Source: Saprospiraceae bacterium (GTDB lineage Bacteria; Bacteroidota; Bacteroidia; Chitinophagales; Saprospiraceae). From it: a stretch of DNA of 64,000 nucleotides. The stretch lies in assembly GCA_027080725.1 (NCBI GenBank), contig JALWRC010000080.1, forward strand, positions 1 through 64,000, in the 5' to 3' direction. Positions 45,701-54,369 of the stretch are shown here, piece after piece. Position 1 is the stretch's first letter. Each line of letters begins with the position of its first letter. Under the pieces are notes generated by a model. It had not been told where the DNA came from and did not search any database. It was given only the letters and a program-made list of their open reading frames with translations. The translations under genes and the position numbers were made by a program.

Positions 45701-47881
45701 CATTCTGTAATTTTTTTCATTCAACCTATGATACAATACGGACGAATACCTCCTCAATGGAGGCTGATACTCATTGGTGGTATTACCCATAAAAACAATT
45801 CCTCCTCTATCCGGTATTAGAGTATGTTGCTCTCCAAAACTTCTATTATTTGGCCGGAATAAGTCCCCTACCAAACAGCCCAAAGACATGAAGATATAAT
45901 ACCGTCCCTTGTTGAGATAGGTCTCCGGAGGGTCGATATTAAAGTCTATTAGTGAAAAATTGGAATGCCCCAAATATGTGATGAAGGAGGCCCCGTTATT
46001 AATTCTCTCCCTCATACGTTTAGAGGCGGGATCTTTAAATCCTAGGTTTTGTTTATAAAAGGTTGTAGTATGGGCTCCAATGAAAGGTTTTCTTACAACA
46101 TTTTCTAGTTGTTTAAGGTGATTAGCTATAGGTATAATCTCCTGTTGTACCTTAGTAATATCCCCACCGGACATGTGAATAAATTCCTTTGTCCAACCCC
46201 TATTTTCTATCGTCTGATCGGTATTAGAACCAATGGCCTCATATTCTTTTAGCTTATTCAGATAAATCATTATCTCTTCTCCATTGATAGCCGGTATTCT
46301 GCCAATAGCGATAACGGGCAGATCTGATGTGTCCGACCCCAAAAGTACATCTGAACCGGGCTGACCAAAAGTGGGTACAAATAACCAATGATTTTCCGGG
46401 GGATCCGGAGAATAATTAAAAAACGGATATCCCGCCCCTCGTCCAATAAGTAGTGTGTATTGGGCATCCGGCCAATTGCTGTTGATATACTGATTGAACT
46501 GCCGGATGGCAATGCTATGACGAAGTACTCCCCACGCGAAAGCATCTTCGATTTCATCAATATGAAAAACCATCACTTTATAGCTCCCGCCTTCAGCACT
46601 ACTCCTATAATTAGCATAGGCTTGTATGGGATTTACACCGTTAGTCTCTCTATCGAAAACTGAATTGGTAATGATTACAAAATTCGAACTGTTGGTTTTG
46701 ATATTTTGAAATACTCTTTTCTCCAAGCGCGTAATAGGTTTGGTGATTTGAGTATTAAATATTACCATCTCACGGTCTTTTACTGAAGGTGGCAGCTGGA
46801 CTTTGTATTTTCCGTCATTTGGATCTTTATCAATCACCAATCGCAAAAGATTAGTACGATCGAGCATAATTATCCGGTCACTTCCCCCAAAGTGCTCCAT
46901 TTCAAGATATGTCGGTAAGCTACTTTTTTCGATCTTCAAAGTCTTAAATTGCACGTCTTCAAAGTTAAATTCTCTTGGATACTTCAGTGTGACAAAGGGA
47001 ATATTGAGATAATCGCTGGAGTTTTGGGTGCCCGAAAGGGAGACTGTTGTTAGCGGATTTAAATATACATTATCGATATCAAACTCGACTTGCCTTACTG
47101 ATTCTTCCTTAAAGTTGTCTACCTTGAAGAGCTCCCCGTTGATATGAATCTCTGCTCTGGAGTTTTTAGCACCGTTGGTACTTACATTGGAATAGCGAAT
47201 CACGCACTTCCCATCGGCATTTCCCAAGTACAGGTGCGGAAGTTCAAATACTATATCTTGCTTGAGATAACGCCCTTTGTTATTGTTGGCATACCCTTCT
47301 CCGACATCAAAGAGAGAGAGCTCTAGGGCTTCTTCCGTGATTTTATACCATGTGTCGTGGAACACTTGGGTGATACTATCCATAAAATACGTCTCAGCAG
47401 GGGGATGATTACTCAAGTCGTTGGAAATCGATTTGTAATGCAACGGATTTCCTTCCGAACCATCGAATGCCAAAAAATACACTGCGGTATCCGTAAACAT
47501 GCTCCAAAGGGGATTGAGCTGTTGCTCGTCCGGTTTATGGTACAAAAACCGGTCTAATTCCCCACGGTTTTTCTTTCCATAGAACTCAATAAAATCATCA
47601 TCGGCAAACACTCCCTCCTCACTGACATAAACCGGGACTTGCTCTCCGTTATGAAATAAGCGAATTTTTTTGCCCAGTACACTACCGGTAGGAATGCCAT
47701 GCTCCCGCAGTGTGGCTCCTGTAATGTGGTAAACACTGTCCTTTGCCACTTTGACTTTGTAATAAGTGGCATCGTAATCTATCCATTCGTTGCCATAGTA
47801 ATGCATCCCGTCTTTCTCGATCATTTGGGCTTGAGCATCCCAAACTATGAAGAGGAGTAAAAAAGAGAGTATCTTATACAT
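42788..47881 (-). CDS. C25 (gingipain-like) cysteine peptidase, PorU2-type T9SS sortase candidate
   Basis: 1697 residues. Signal peptide (LLLFIVWDAQAQ). The N-terminal part resembles the beta domain before the catalytic region of PorU-like proteins (YYKVKVAKDSVYHITGATL). The peptidase core is near residues 410-740 (LLIGRGAGYPFFNYSPDPP), with likely catalytic His 639 in YLGHSNF and Cys 669 in SLGCLVGD. The spacing of 30 is like the His-Cys pair of gingipains. A long Ig-rich region follows, then a FlgD-like C-domain (YPNPFTSSTRFVYTLTG, AWDGKDAFGEPLAAGVYLYRF). PorU cleaves the sorting domain of T9SS cargo and attaches it to surface polysaccharide. This longer relative may do the same or may itself be surface-exposed. 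Confidence 0.82.
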   Translation of the reverse strand: MYKILSFLLLFIVWDAQAQMIEKDGMHYYGNEWIDYDATYYKVKVAKDSVYHITGATLREHGIPTGSVLGKKIRLFHNGEQVPVYVSEEGVFADDDFIEFYGKKNRGELDRFLYHKPDEQQLNPLWSMFTDTAVYFLAFDGSEGNPLHYKSISNDLSNHPPAETYFMDSITQVFHDTWYKITEEALELSLFDVGEGYANNNKGRYLKQDIVFELPHLYLGNADGKCVIRYSNVSTNGAKNSRAEIHINGELFKVDNFKEESVRQVEFDIDNVYLNPLTTVSLSGTQNSSDYLNIPFVTLKYPREFNFEDVQFKTLKIEKSSLPTYLEMEHFGGSDRIIMLDRTNLLRLVIDKDPNDGKYKVQLPPSVKDREMVIFNTQITKPITRLEKRVFQNIKTNSSNFVIITNSVFDRETNGVNPIQAYANYRSSAEGGSYKVMVFHIDEIEDAFAWGVLRHSIAIRQFNQYINSNWPDAQYTLLIGRGAGYPFFNYSPDPPENHWLFVPTFGQPGSDVLLGSDTSDLPVIAIGRIPAINGEEIMIYLNKLKEYEAIGSNTDQTIENRGWTKEFIHMSGGDITKVQQEIIPIANHLKQLENVVRKPFIGAHTTTFYKQNLGFKDPASKRMRERINNGASFITYLGHSNFSLIDFNIDPPETYLNKGRYYIFMSLGCLVGDLFRPNNRSFGEQHTLIPDRGGIVFMGNTTNEYQPPLRRYSSVLYHRLNEKNYRMPFGKVVMLTGKDVIHLNNKETQRTERQLLRLNEQVWSTTYDGDPALQLPFRKDPDYLIDVSSVELRPKTLYKGLDSFLVRFAVANIGAAIDTSFDIKLQHRLPNGKVMDLNNIRIKAPYDRDTFTTILPLPNDNSIIGLNHFLITLDANNEVEEYPTPQAEFNNTLIVSGEEGYPAFIASDDVFPVYPEEFAIVNKDDITLTASNSKYRLSKRKYYFQIDTTALFDSPELSTYDVTTSSPDVRWNLPFKLIPNRVYYWRTTVDSTGRRGFAWKTRSFIYFPDGPTGWNQSHRYQFERDKLSKMEVDMSKGLLSFEKVGLNIRVTNNTFPRPDRYRPRWYYGNDVKQSWENWMPSSAIAIAVINPITGKLWQNPVGGLYGAFNPKRQGAAPINVFPFYVRTAEERDNVEKFLSDIIPDGSIILFYTIVQKGTNYHPEQWAQDPGDNIITILEEQGAKEVKGLINKGSVPYIFCYKKNGSSSFMPVERIGNDTDVIEARLDIHPFRNEGWANSLNIGPGQGWKSFEWNVKEIEKNDIYKASVIGIDDKGAHEVLLDNLKMGSYDLSMISNKQYPKLQLRFYAKDDTNHTTVQMPYWRVYYDPLPDAAVSTESNLIFKSDTLIQGEQIMLTMPIHNLTPVGMDSILVKYTIINRSTNESVNSQSRVSPLAGNAEELISYRHSTLQLHGDYRLIVELNPNNDQPELLHYNNIATFDFYVNGDNEKPLLDVTFDKAHILDEELVSSKPEIQITLRDNNDFFALKDTSLFDVYISKETPITSHNKDSKKLNLSDPDVAFFPADLSTGKNEARLVIHRRFEDGKYYMMVSAKDNVGNKAGQVDYRISFRVINKNAISNIVNYPNPFTSSTRFVYTLTGETLPEDYHLQIMTVTGKVIREVSKEELGPLRFGTHMTEFAWDGKDAFGEPLAAGVYLYRFYIKKQDGEDMERLTNEDYGRLNDLDKYFKNNIGKMVLMH

Positions 47882-48073
47882 AGTATATTTATTGATTATT
47901 CGTTATTATCTGAACTATAAAAGATTGGCTCAAAGATAGCAAGACAAAGCCATTCTTGAATCAATACGAATGGAAAAGTTAATGTTTTGTAATCGATAAA
48001 CGCTTTTGTCCACTTGTGTAGTATAACGCAAGCCGTATAATTGTTATTGCTTATACCCTGTATTCCAATATGT

Positions 48074-48131
48074 TATATTTGTTTTTTTTATATGTGAAAT
48101 GGATTTTCTGACAAGAATTAACCATTTCATA
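48074..48131 (+). promoter_or_regulatory. -7 box and inverted motif pair before the polysaccharide locus
   Basis: TATATTTG (48074-48081) fits the -7 consensus. Right behind it two dispersed-motif halves face each other: TGAAATGG (48095-48102) and CCATTTCA (48122-48129), an 8-base stem with a 19-base loop. Outside these, the 420-base gap (47882-48301) between divergent genes shows no convincing gene. Confidence 0.45.
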
Positions 48132-48301
48132 CCCTTCCTTCTACCTTCTTTAATGTGCTCATTGGATATAAGTCTTCGGTTGTTCTATTATTCAACGTAT
48201 TTATTTTGCAGTCCATCTCTACACTTTAGAAAAAAAATTATATGTAACTTGCGCTTTCTAACGCGCCTATGCATTTATAAAATATTAATATCTGTCGAGA
48301 A

Positions 48302-49372
48302 ATGGCATCCGCTCAAAACAATGAAGATTTGATTACTGTCAAGGAAATTGTCTTGACGGTTAAGGCTTATGCCGCAGAAATCCGTCGCAGGTGGAAGGTT
48401 ATTCTCATCCTTTTTATCCTCTTGGGAGGGTATAAGTTGTACCATGCACTTACGACAGACCCCGTTTATCAAGCCAAGTTGACCTTTATGCTCAATGAAG
48501 AACAGGGAGGTATCGGCGGCGGGCTGAGTAGTATCCTCGGAGATTTTGGGCTCGGAAAAGGAAAGGAGTACAATTATCAAAAACTTATAGAGTTGTCGAA
48601 AAGCCGGAAGATATTCACTCGTGTTGCTTTTGATACTATCGAGATCGAAGGCAGGCGGGTATTGTTGGCCAATGCTCTAATCGATGATTTTGAGACATAC
48701 GGAAACTGGGGGAAAAATGTCTGGTATAAGCCTTGGGAAGAAGAAAGTGCACTTAAAGGATTCCGGTTTCGACAAGCAGATCCCTCGACTTTTAATCGCC
48801 TGCAACGCGCTGCGTGGCTTACCTTGCATACGATGGTCCGGAGTGTTTTGACAGTGCAGGCAGATGAAGAGACCGGCATCCTCACAATGCTATCAATACT
48901 ACATTCTGAGGACTTGGCCCGGATATTAGTCGAATTGCAATTTGATAAACTATCTGAATATTATGTTAACAAAACTGTCGAAAAGCAAGAATATACTTTC
49001 CGTGTCCTTCAGCAAAAAGTAGATTCTCTCCAAGGCCTGATTAATGAAAAGCAATATAAAATCGCAGCTTATCAAGATGCAAGCCGGGCGGTTTGGTCGC
49101 ACAAAGCTAAAGTCCCACTTAGCAAACTCAAGAAAGAGCTACAGCTGCTCTATATCATGCTTGGCGAAGCTATCAAGAATAAGGAAGTTGCAAATTTTAC
49201 ATTAACTAACAAAACCCCATTCATCCAGGCCATTGACAGACCCATCTTGCCTTTACCTGCTATCCAACCTCTATGGTGGAGGGAGCTCATCCGGGCGTTG
49301 ATAGTCTCTGTTATCCTCGGTGCGATATATATCGCAGTTACCAAATGGTATAAAGACGTAATGAAGGTGTAA
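48302..49372 (+). CDS. Wzz-like polysaccharide chain-length/transport protein
   Basis: 356 residues with two membrane helices, near 32-50 (WKVILILFILLGGYKLYHAL) and near 330-348 (LIRALIVSVILGAIYIAV), and a periplasmic part with coiled-coil potential (QQKVDSLQGLINEKQYKI). This is the Wzz/co-polymerase layout without a fused kinase. It would set chain length or help export of the surface polysaccharide encoded downstream. First gene of the plus-strand locus. Confidence 0.78.
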   Translation: MASAQNNEDLITVKEIVLTVKAYAAEIRRRWKVILILFILLGGYKLYHALTTDPVYQAKLTFMLNEEQGGIGGGLSSILGDFGLGKGKEYNYQKLIELSKSRKIFTRVAFDTIEIEGRRVLLANALIDDFETYGNWGKNVWYKPWEEESALKGFRFRQADPSTFNRLQRAAWLTLHTMVRSVLTVQADEETGILTMLSILHSEDLARILVELQFDKLSEYYVNKTVEKQEYTFRVLQQKVDSLQGLINEKQYKIAAYQDASRAVWSHKAKVPLSKLKKELQLLYIMLGEAIKNKEVANFTLTNKTPFIQAIDRPILPLPAIQPLWWRELIRALIVSVILGAIYIAVTKWYKDVMKV

Positions 49373-49410
49373 TTTTCATAAAAAGAAAAGGTCAATTATT
49401 AAAAATTGAG

Positions 49411-49418
49411 TAATTTTG
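49411..49418 (+). promoter_or_regulatory. -7-like box before the winged-helix gene
   Basis: TAATTTTG fits TAnnTTTG. It overlaps an upstream in-frame TTG start at 49406, which supports the ATG at 49430 as the real start. Confidence 0.4.
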
Positions 49419-49429
49419 TTACTCGAATT

Positions 49430-49960
49430 ATGATAGAATCGCTTATTTCATCCAAGACCCGCATCAAACTCCTGTTGAAGTTCTTTCTCAACAGTGAGGT
49501 TCGCTCCTATTTGCGTCAGCTGGAGGGGGAATTTGGGGAGTCTTCCAATGCCGTCCGGGTAGAGCTCAATCGCCTCGAAAAAGCCGGGCTACTCAACTCA
49601 TATTCGGAGGGCAACAAGCGGTTTTTCAGGGCCAACAAACAACACCCTCTGTTTGAAGATATCCACAACATCGTGCGTAAGTATATCGGTATTGACAAAA
49701 TCATCCTGGAGGTAATTAAAAAACTCGGTGACGTCGAAGAAGTCTATTTGACCGGTGATTTTGCCAAGGGGAGGAACAGTCCGGTCATCGACATTATCAT
49801 TATCGGAGACATCGACAAGGCCTATCTCACCCAATTGATTGAAAAAGCAGAGAATTTGATAAACAGAAAGATAAAATATTTGAATTATTCATCTAGTGAG
49901 CAAGGACTCTTTGAAGTTCATCACAACAAAGAAACGGCATTGTTATTATGGAGAAAATAA
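49430..49960 (+). CDS. Winged-helix regulator with nucleotidyltransferase-like domain
   Basis: 176 residues from the ATG at 49430 (MIESLISSKTRIK). Residues 1-75 are a winged helix of the ArsR/MarR kind (LEGEFGESSNAVRVELNRLEKAGLL). Residues about 95-160 resemble a minimal nucleotidyltransferase fold (TGDFAKGRNSPVIDIIIIGD, the G-D...D-x pattern). Similar proteins often stand near polysaccharide genes in Bacteroidota and probably regulate them. It overlaps the next gene by 13 bases. Confidence 0.66.
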   Translation: MIESLISSKTRIKLLLKFFLNSEVRSYLRQLEGEFGESSNAVRVELNRLEKAGLLNSYSEGNKRFFRANKQHPLFEDIHNIVRKYIGIDKIILEVIKKLGDVEEVYLTGDFAKGRNSPVIDIIIIGDIDKAYLTQLIEKAENLINRKIKYLNYSSSEQGLFEVHHNKETALLLWRK

Positions 49961-51258
49961 ATACATCGATCTACGATCGCCTCCTGACCAAGGAAGCAGC
50001 CATCGGCGTAGTCGGATTGGGATATGTGGGTTTGCCCTTAGCGTTGGCATTGGCCAAGAAGTTTGAAGTCATCGGTTTTGACATCAACCGTCAAAGGGTG
50101 GAAATGATGCGACGCGGCGAAGATCCATCCAATGAGTTGGAGGCAGAAGCTTTTGAAGGGAGAGATATTCGTTTTACAGCAGATTTGGATGATTTGCGGA
50201 AGGCGAATTTTTTTATCGTGGCGGTGCCCACTCCAGTGGATAAGCATAAAGTCCCCAATCTTAAAGCCGTTCTCGGGGCTTCGGAGACCATCGGCAAGGT
50301 ACTGAAACCGGGAGATTATGTCGTATTCGAATCTACGGTGTACCCGGGATGTACCGAAGAGGATTGTCAGCCTATTATGGAGCGATTTTCCGGCCTTCAG
50401 GGCTGTAAAGACTTCAAAATAGGCTATTCTCCCGAGCGCATCAATCCGGGTGACAAGGAACACACGGTGGAGACGATACTCAAGATTGTAGCAGGATGCG
50501 ATGAGGAAGCCTTAGAAGAGATAGCCAAAGTCTATGGGGCGGTTATTAAGGCCGGTATTTACAAGGCCTCTTCTATCAAGGTGGCTGAAGCCGCCAAGGT
50601 CATCGAAAACACCCAACGCGACCTCAATATCTCTTTTGTCAACGAACTGGCCATTATCTTCGACCGGATGGGGATAGATACCCGCGAAGTTTTGAAGGCT
50701 GCGGGCACCAAATGGAATTTTATAAATATGACACCGGGATTGGTCGGGGGGCATTGTATCGGTGTGGACCCCTATTATCTCTTATACAAATCCAAACAGT
50801 TGGGTTATGACCCACAGGTGATTTTGAGTGGTCGTCGCATCAATGATGGCATGCCGGCTTACATCGCCAAGCGATTGGTTCAGATACTCATCGCAGATGA
50901 CAAAAACCCCGGACAATGCAAAGCCCTCGTCCGCGGACTGACCTTCAAGGAGAATGTATCGGATATCCGCAATTCGAAAGTGGCCGATCTCGTTCGCGAG
51001 TTGGAAGATTACGGTATCCAAGTGGATGTGGTGGACTGCTATGCTGACAAAGAGGAGGTCAAGGAAGAGTACGATATAGATTTACTGGATCAACCCAATG
51101 GACCCTATGACGCCGTCATTGTAGCAGTAGCGCATAATCGCTACAAGGAAGAAGGCATCGATTATATCCGCCAAATCATCCAACCGGAAGGTATTGTCAT
51201 GGATTTGAAAGGGATATTGCCTCGAAAAGTAGATGGATTGACATTATGGAGACTGTAG
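49948..51258 (+). CDS. UDP-N-acetylhexosamine 6-dehydrogenase (WbpA/WbpO/TviB type)
   Basis: 436 residues. Rossmann site VVGLGYVGLPLALALA, PTPVDKHKVPNL, STVYPGCTEE, and the catalytic Cys in GLVGGHCIGVDPYYL. The HCIGVDPYYL form is typical of enzymes that oxidise UDP-GlcNAc or UDP-GalNAc to the uronic acid. It would feed the WbpB/E/D-like enzymes further down. It overlaps upxY by 13 bases. Confidence 0.88.
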   Translation: MEKINTSIYDRLLTKEAAIGVVGLGYVGLPLALALAKKFEVIGFDINRQRVEMMRRGEDPSNELEAEAFEGRDIRFTADLDDLRKANFFIVAVPTPVDKHKVPNLKAVLGASETIGKVLKPGDYVVFESTVYPGCTEEDCQPIMERFSGLQGCKDFKIGYSPERINPGDKEHTVETILKIVAGCDEEALEEIAKVYGAVIKAGIYKASSIKVAEAAKVIENTQRDLNISFVNELAIIFDRMGIDTREVLKAAGTKWNFINMTPGLVGGHCIGVDPYYLLYKSKQLGYDPQVILSGRRINDGMPAYIAKRLVQILIADDKNPGQCKALVRGLTFKENVSDIRNSKVADLVRELEDYGIQVDVVDCYADKEEVKEEYDIDLLDQPNGPYDAVIVAVAHNRYKEEGIDYIRQIIQPEGIVMDLKGILPRKVDGLTLWRL

Positions 51259-51788
51259 ACCAAACATATAGAAGTAACGAGGACCGACGCCGTTGGTATG
51301 CTGTATATACGGGATTTCGCAAGGAGAAGTCGGTTTACAGGGAGTTGGCCAAGTATGGCATTGAAGCGTATGTCCCTGTCATAAAGAAAGTGCGGCAATA
51401 CCGGCGCAAAGTCAAGGAGTACGAGCTCCCGTTGATCAGTCATTATGTATTTGTGCGTATTCACCAAAGCGAGCGCAGTCGTGTATTGAACGCCAGGGAT
51501 GTGTTCCGGTTTGTTGGATTTGGTGGAAGACCCTCTCCCATTCCGAAAGAGGAAATAGCGTTGTTGCAGCGGATTACCGGTGAGATAAACGAGGTGGAAG
51601 CCATGCCATTGCAGGATTTGAATGAAGGCAGTGAAGTAGAAGTAATCGGCGGGGCCTTGACGGGCTTGCGAGGCACCGTACGCTCCAAAACCGGCAAGCA
51701 CCGGTTATTGATAGATTTGAAGAATATAGGGTATACCTTAAGCTTGGAGGTGCCCGCCAAATATTTGCGAATTCTCAAGCGAGCTTAA
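51246..51788 (+). CDS. UpxY-type NusG-like transcription antiterminator
   Basis: 180 residues. A NusG N-terminal domain (RRWYAVYTGFRKEKSVYREL, VPVIKKVRQYRRK, LISHYVFVRI) and a C-terminal KOW domain (GSEVEVIGGALTGLRGTV). UpxY proteins of Bacteroides let RNA polymerase read through long polysaccharide operons. Unlike the Bacteroides loci, where UpxY is the first gene, this one is the fourth and overlaps the dehydrogenase gene. Confidence 0.87.
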   Translation: METVDQTYRSNEDRRRWYAVYTGFRKEKSVYRELAKYGIEAYVPVIKKVRQYRRKVKEYELPLISHYVFVRIHQSERSRVLNARDVFRFVGFGGRPSPIPKEEIALLQRITGEINEVEAMPLQDLNEGSEVEVIGGALTGLRGTVRSKTGKHRLLIDLKNIGYTLSLEVPAKYLRILKRA

Positions 51789-51834
51789 CCTAAATTTAGG
51801 GATAACTCCTTGAAATGGTTGAATTTATGGGTAG

Positions 51835-51849
51835 TAGGTCTGCGACCTA
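51835..51849 (+). other. Short hairpin behind upxY
   Basis: TAGGTC (51835-51840) pairs with GACCTA (51844-51849) over a TGC loop, in the 97-base gap before the next start codon. It is a candidate RNA or DNA signal for UpxY or a pause site. A motif-like CTTGAAATGGTTGAATT lies just upstream at 51810-51826. Confidence 0.4.
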
Positions 51850-51885
51850 TTGACGGCGAAGCCTTGCTTTTATAAAAATATTGAT

Positions 51886-53190
51886 ATGAAAATTGCAGTA
51901 ATTGGAACCGGCTATGTCGGATTGGTCACCGGAACTTGCTTTGCAGAGACCGGCAATGAAGTCATATGTGTTGACATCGACGAAAAGAAAGTCCGTCAAA
52001 TGCAGGAAAGCAAAGTCCCAATCTACGAACCGGGTTTGGAGGTGATGTTCAAACGCAATATCCAACAAGGGAGACTCTCCTTTACCACTTCTTATGAGGT
52101 AGCGATGAAGGAGGCCGAAATCGTTTTTTTAGCTCTCCCCACTCCTCCCGGTGAAGACGGATCGGCAGATTTGTCTTACATATTGTCTGCCGCCCGAACG
52201 CTTGCCCCTTTTATACATAAATATGTCGTCATCGTGGACAAAAGTACGGTACCGGTGGGAACTTCCGAAAAGGTCTATGACACGATCGCCCAAACAGTGG
52301 ATGAAAGCCTCTTTGATGTCGTATCCAATCCGGAGTTTTTGAGGGAGGGGGTAGCCGTAGATGACTTTATGAAACCGGATCGCGTGGTGGTCGGAACGCG
52401 ATCAGACAAGGCAGCTGCGATGATGAAAAAACTGTATGCTCCCTTTGTCCGTCAGGGGAACCCCATCATTTTTATGGATGAGAGAAGCGCGGAGATGACA
52501 AAATACGCCGCCAATTCCTATCTCGCTACGAGGATTAGCTTTATGAATGAGATTGCCAATCTTTGTGAGCGTTTGGGGGCCAATGTGGACTACGTTCGCA
52601 GGGGGATGGGAAGCGACACCCGCATAGGCAAAAGGTTTTTGTTCCCGGGGGTAGGGTACGGTGGGAGTTGCTTCCCAAAGGATGTACAAGCCCTTGCCCT
52701 GATGGCAGAGCAAGCGGACTATGACTTCAAACTCGTCAAAACCGTGATGGAGGTCAATCACCGTCAAAAAACCATCCTGGGCGAGAAGATGAAACGGTAT
52801 TTCATGCGGGACCTGAAGGGAAAGAAGGTCGCTATCTGGGGATTGGCCTTCAAACCCGAAACGGATGATATTCGCGAAGCTCCTGCTTTGGATTTGATAC
52901 GGGAACTCCTGGAAGAAGGGGCTGTAATACATGCGTTTGACCCCGAAGCCATGGACAATGTCCGGGCGCTTTTTGGAGACAAGCTCCAATTTGGATCCAC
53001 TCCTTATGATGTTCTGAAGGAGGCTGACGCCTTGGCGATATTGACCGAATGGCAGGTATTCCGTACACCCGATTTCGACAAAATGATAGAATTAATGCAC
53101 CATCCGGCCATTTTTGATGGACGCAATCTCTACGATATCGCAGAGATGAAGGGGCGATCTTTTTACTACGACAGCATTGGAAGAAAATAG
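51886..53190 (+). CDS. ugd: UDP-glucose 6-dehydrogenase
   Basis: About 434 residues from the ATG at 51886 (MKIAVIGTGYVGLVTGTCFA); an upstream in-frame start at 51850 would add 12 non-homologous residues. Catalytic Cys in GVGYGGSCFPKD, plus FLALPTPPGEDGSADL and KSTVPVGT, typical of UDP-glucose dehydrogenases making UDP-glucuronate. It follows upxY and lies 6 bases before the aminotransferase gene. Confidence 0.93.
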   Translation: MKIAVIGTGYVGLVTGTCFAETGNEVICVDIDEKKVRQMQESKVPIYEPGLEVMFKRNIQQGRLSFTTSYEVAMKEAEIVFLALPTPPGEDGSADLSYILSAARTLAPFIHKYVVIVDKSTVPVGTSEKVYDTIAQTVDESLFDVVSNPEFLREGVAVDDFMKPDRVVVGTRSDKAAAMMKKLYAPFVRQGNPIIFMDERSAEMTKYAANSYLATRISFMNEIANLCERLGANVDYVRRGMGSDTRIGKRFLFPGVGYGGSCFPKDVQALALMAEQADYDFKLVKTVMEVNHRQKTILGEKMKRYFMRDLKGKKVAIWGLAFKPETDDIREAPALDLIRELLEEGAVIHAFDPEAMDNVRALFGDKLQFGSTPYDVLKEADALAILTEWQVFRTPDFDKMIELMHHPAIFDGRNLYDIAEMKGRSFYYDSIGRK

Positions 53191-53196
53191 GGCATT

Positions 53197-54321
53197 ATGA
53201 ATGATAAAATACAAATGGTGGACCTTCGGTCGCAGTATATGCGATTGAAGGAGGAGATAGATACGGCCATGCAAGCGGTCTTGGATAGCGCCTGGTACAT
53301 CAAAGGGCCGGCCGTCGCCTCTTTTGAAACGCACCTCGCCGGATACCTCGACGTGGAACATGTGATAGGATGTGCCAATGGAACAGATGCCCTCCAAATC
53401 GCTTTGATGGCACTCGGATTAGAGCCGGGGGATGAGGTGATTGTGCCGGCATTCACCTACGTGGCGACGGCAGAAGTAATTGCATTACTGCACTTAAAAC
53501 CCGTAATGGTCGATGTCCGTCCCGACACATTTGATCTCACGGCTGAGGTGGTAGAAGCAGCCATAACACCGCGCACTAAGGCGGTGGTACCCGTCCATCT
53601 TTTTGGCCAGACAGCGGACATGGCCCCCATCATGGATGTCGCCCGCAAACATGGCATCTTCGTCATCGAGGACAATGCTCAGGCCATAGGAGCGAGGTAT
53701 GAAATGGCCGGAAGCCGGTTAGCGGCCGGAACGATAGGTGACATCGGGACAACTTCCTTTTTTCCGGCTAAAAATCTGGGATGTTTTGGGGATGGAGGCG
53801 CGATTTTTACCCGGGAGGAAGGGCTCGCTGCCCGGATTCGAATGATTGCCAACCACGGCCAATCCAAACGGTATTACCACGATGAAATAGGGGTCAATAG
53901 CCGTCTGGATGCCCTGCAAGCTGCTATTTTGGATGTCAAATTGAAGCACTTGGATGATTTTGCGGCAAGACGGCGCAAAGTGGCAGATACCTACGATGCA
54001 GCATTCAGCAAGCTGGAGACGGTCCAAACTCCTGTGCGATCTCTCAAAAGTGATCACGTCTTTCATCAATATACCCTCCGCATCAAAGACGGCCGGAGGG
54101 ATGCCCTCAAAGCACACCTCAATGCACAAGGCATTCCCGCCAATATCTACTATCCGGTCCCCCTTTACAAACAAAAAGCTTTTGCTCCCTTTTCGGAGGT
54201 AAAGCATTTGCCGGTGACAGAGATGCTCTGTAAAGAGGTGCTGTCCCTACCCATCTACACAGAGATGCGACCGGAGATACAAGAGCGTATCATCCAAGGG
54301 GTTCGCTCCTTCTATGAGTAA
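53197..54321 (+). CDS. DegT/WbpE-type sugar aminotransferase
   Basis: 374 residues. PLP-dependent DegT/DnrJ/EryC1 fold with the Schiff-base Lys at residue 192 (FFPAKNLGCFGDGG), IEDNAQAIGA and ANGTDALQIAL. With the WbpD- and WbpB-like neighbours it probably aminates the 3-keto group of UDP-2-acetamido-2-deoxy-3-oxo-glucuronate. A TATGAAATG copy lies at 53698-53706. Confidence 0.88.
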   Translation: MNDKIQMVDLRSQYMRLKEEIDTAMQAVLDSAWYIKGPAVASFETHLAGYLDVEHVIGCANGTDALQIALMALGLEPGDEVIVPAFTYVATAEVIALLHLKPVMVDVRPDTFDLTAEVVEAAITPRTKAVVPVHLFGQTADMAPIMDVARKHGIFVIEDNAQAIGARYEMAGSRLAAGTIGDIGTTSFFPAKNLGCFGDGGAIFTREEGLAARIRMIANHGQSKRYYHDEIGVNSRLDALQAAILDVKLKHLDDFAARRRKVADTYDAAFSKLETVQTPVRSLKSDHVFHQYTLRIKDGRRDALKAHLNAQGIPANIYYPVPLYKQKAFAPFSEVKHLPVTEMLCKEVLSLPIYTEMRPEIQERIIQGVRSFYE

Positions 54322-54326
54322 TCAGT

Positions 54327-54341
54327 GGTATGAAATGGTAG
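54327..54341 (+). repeat. Dispersed motif copy, intergenic (GGTATGAAATGGTAG)
   Basis: One of eight 11-base GGTATGAAATG matches in the window, in the 48-base gap between the aminotransferase and acetyltransferase genes. Confidence 0.6.
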
Positions 54342-54369
54342 AAGTATCTCAAAAAAATCAATATTAACA

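Noticed and set aside
48099-48332. 77-residue hydrophobic frame before the Wzz-like gene
   Set aside because: Starts inside the motif hairpin, overlaps the Wzz start in another frame and looks like translated AT-rich leader.
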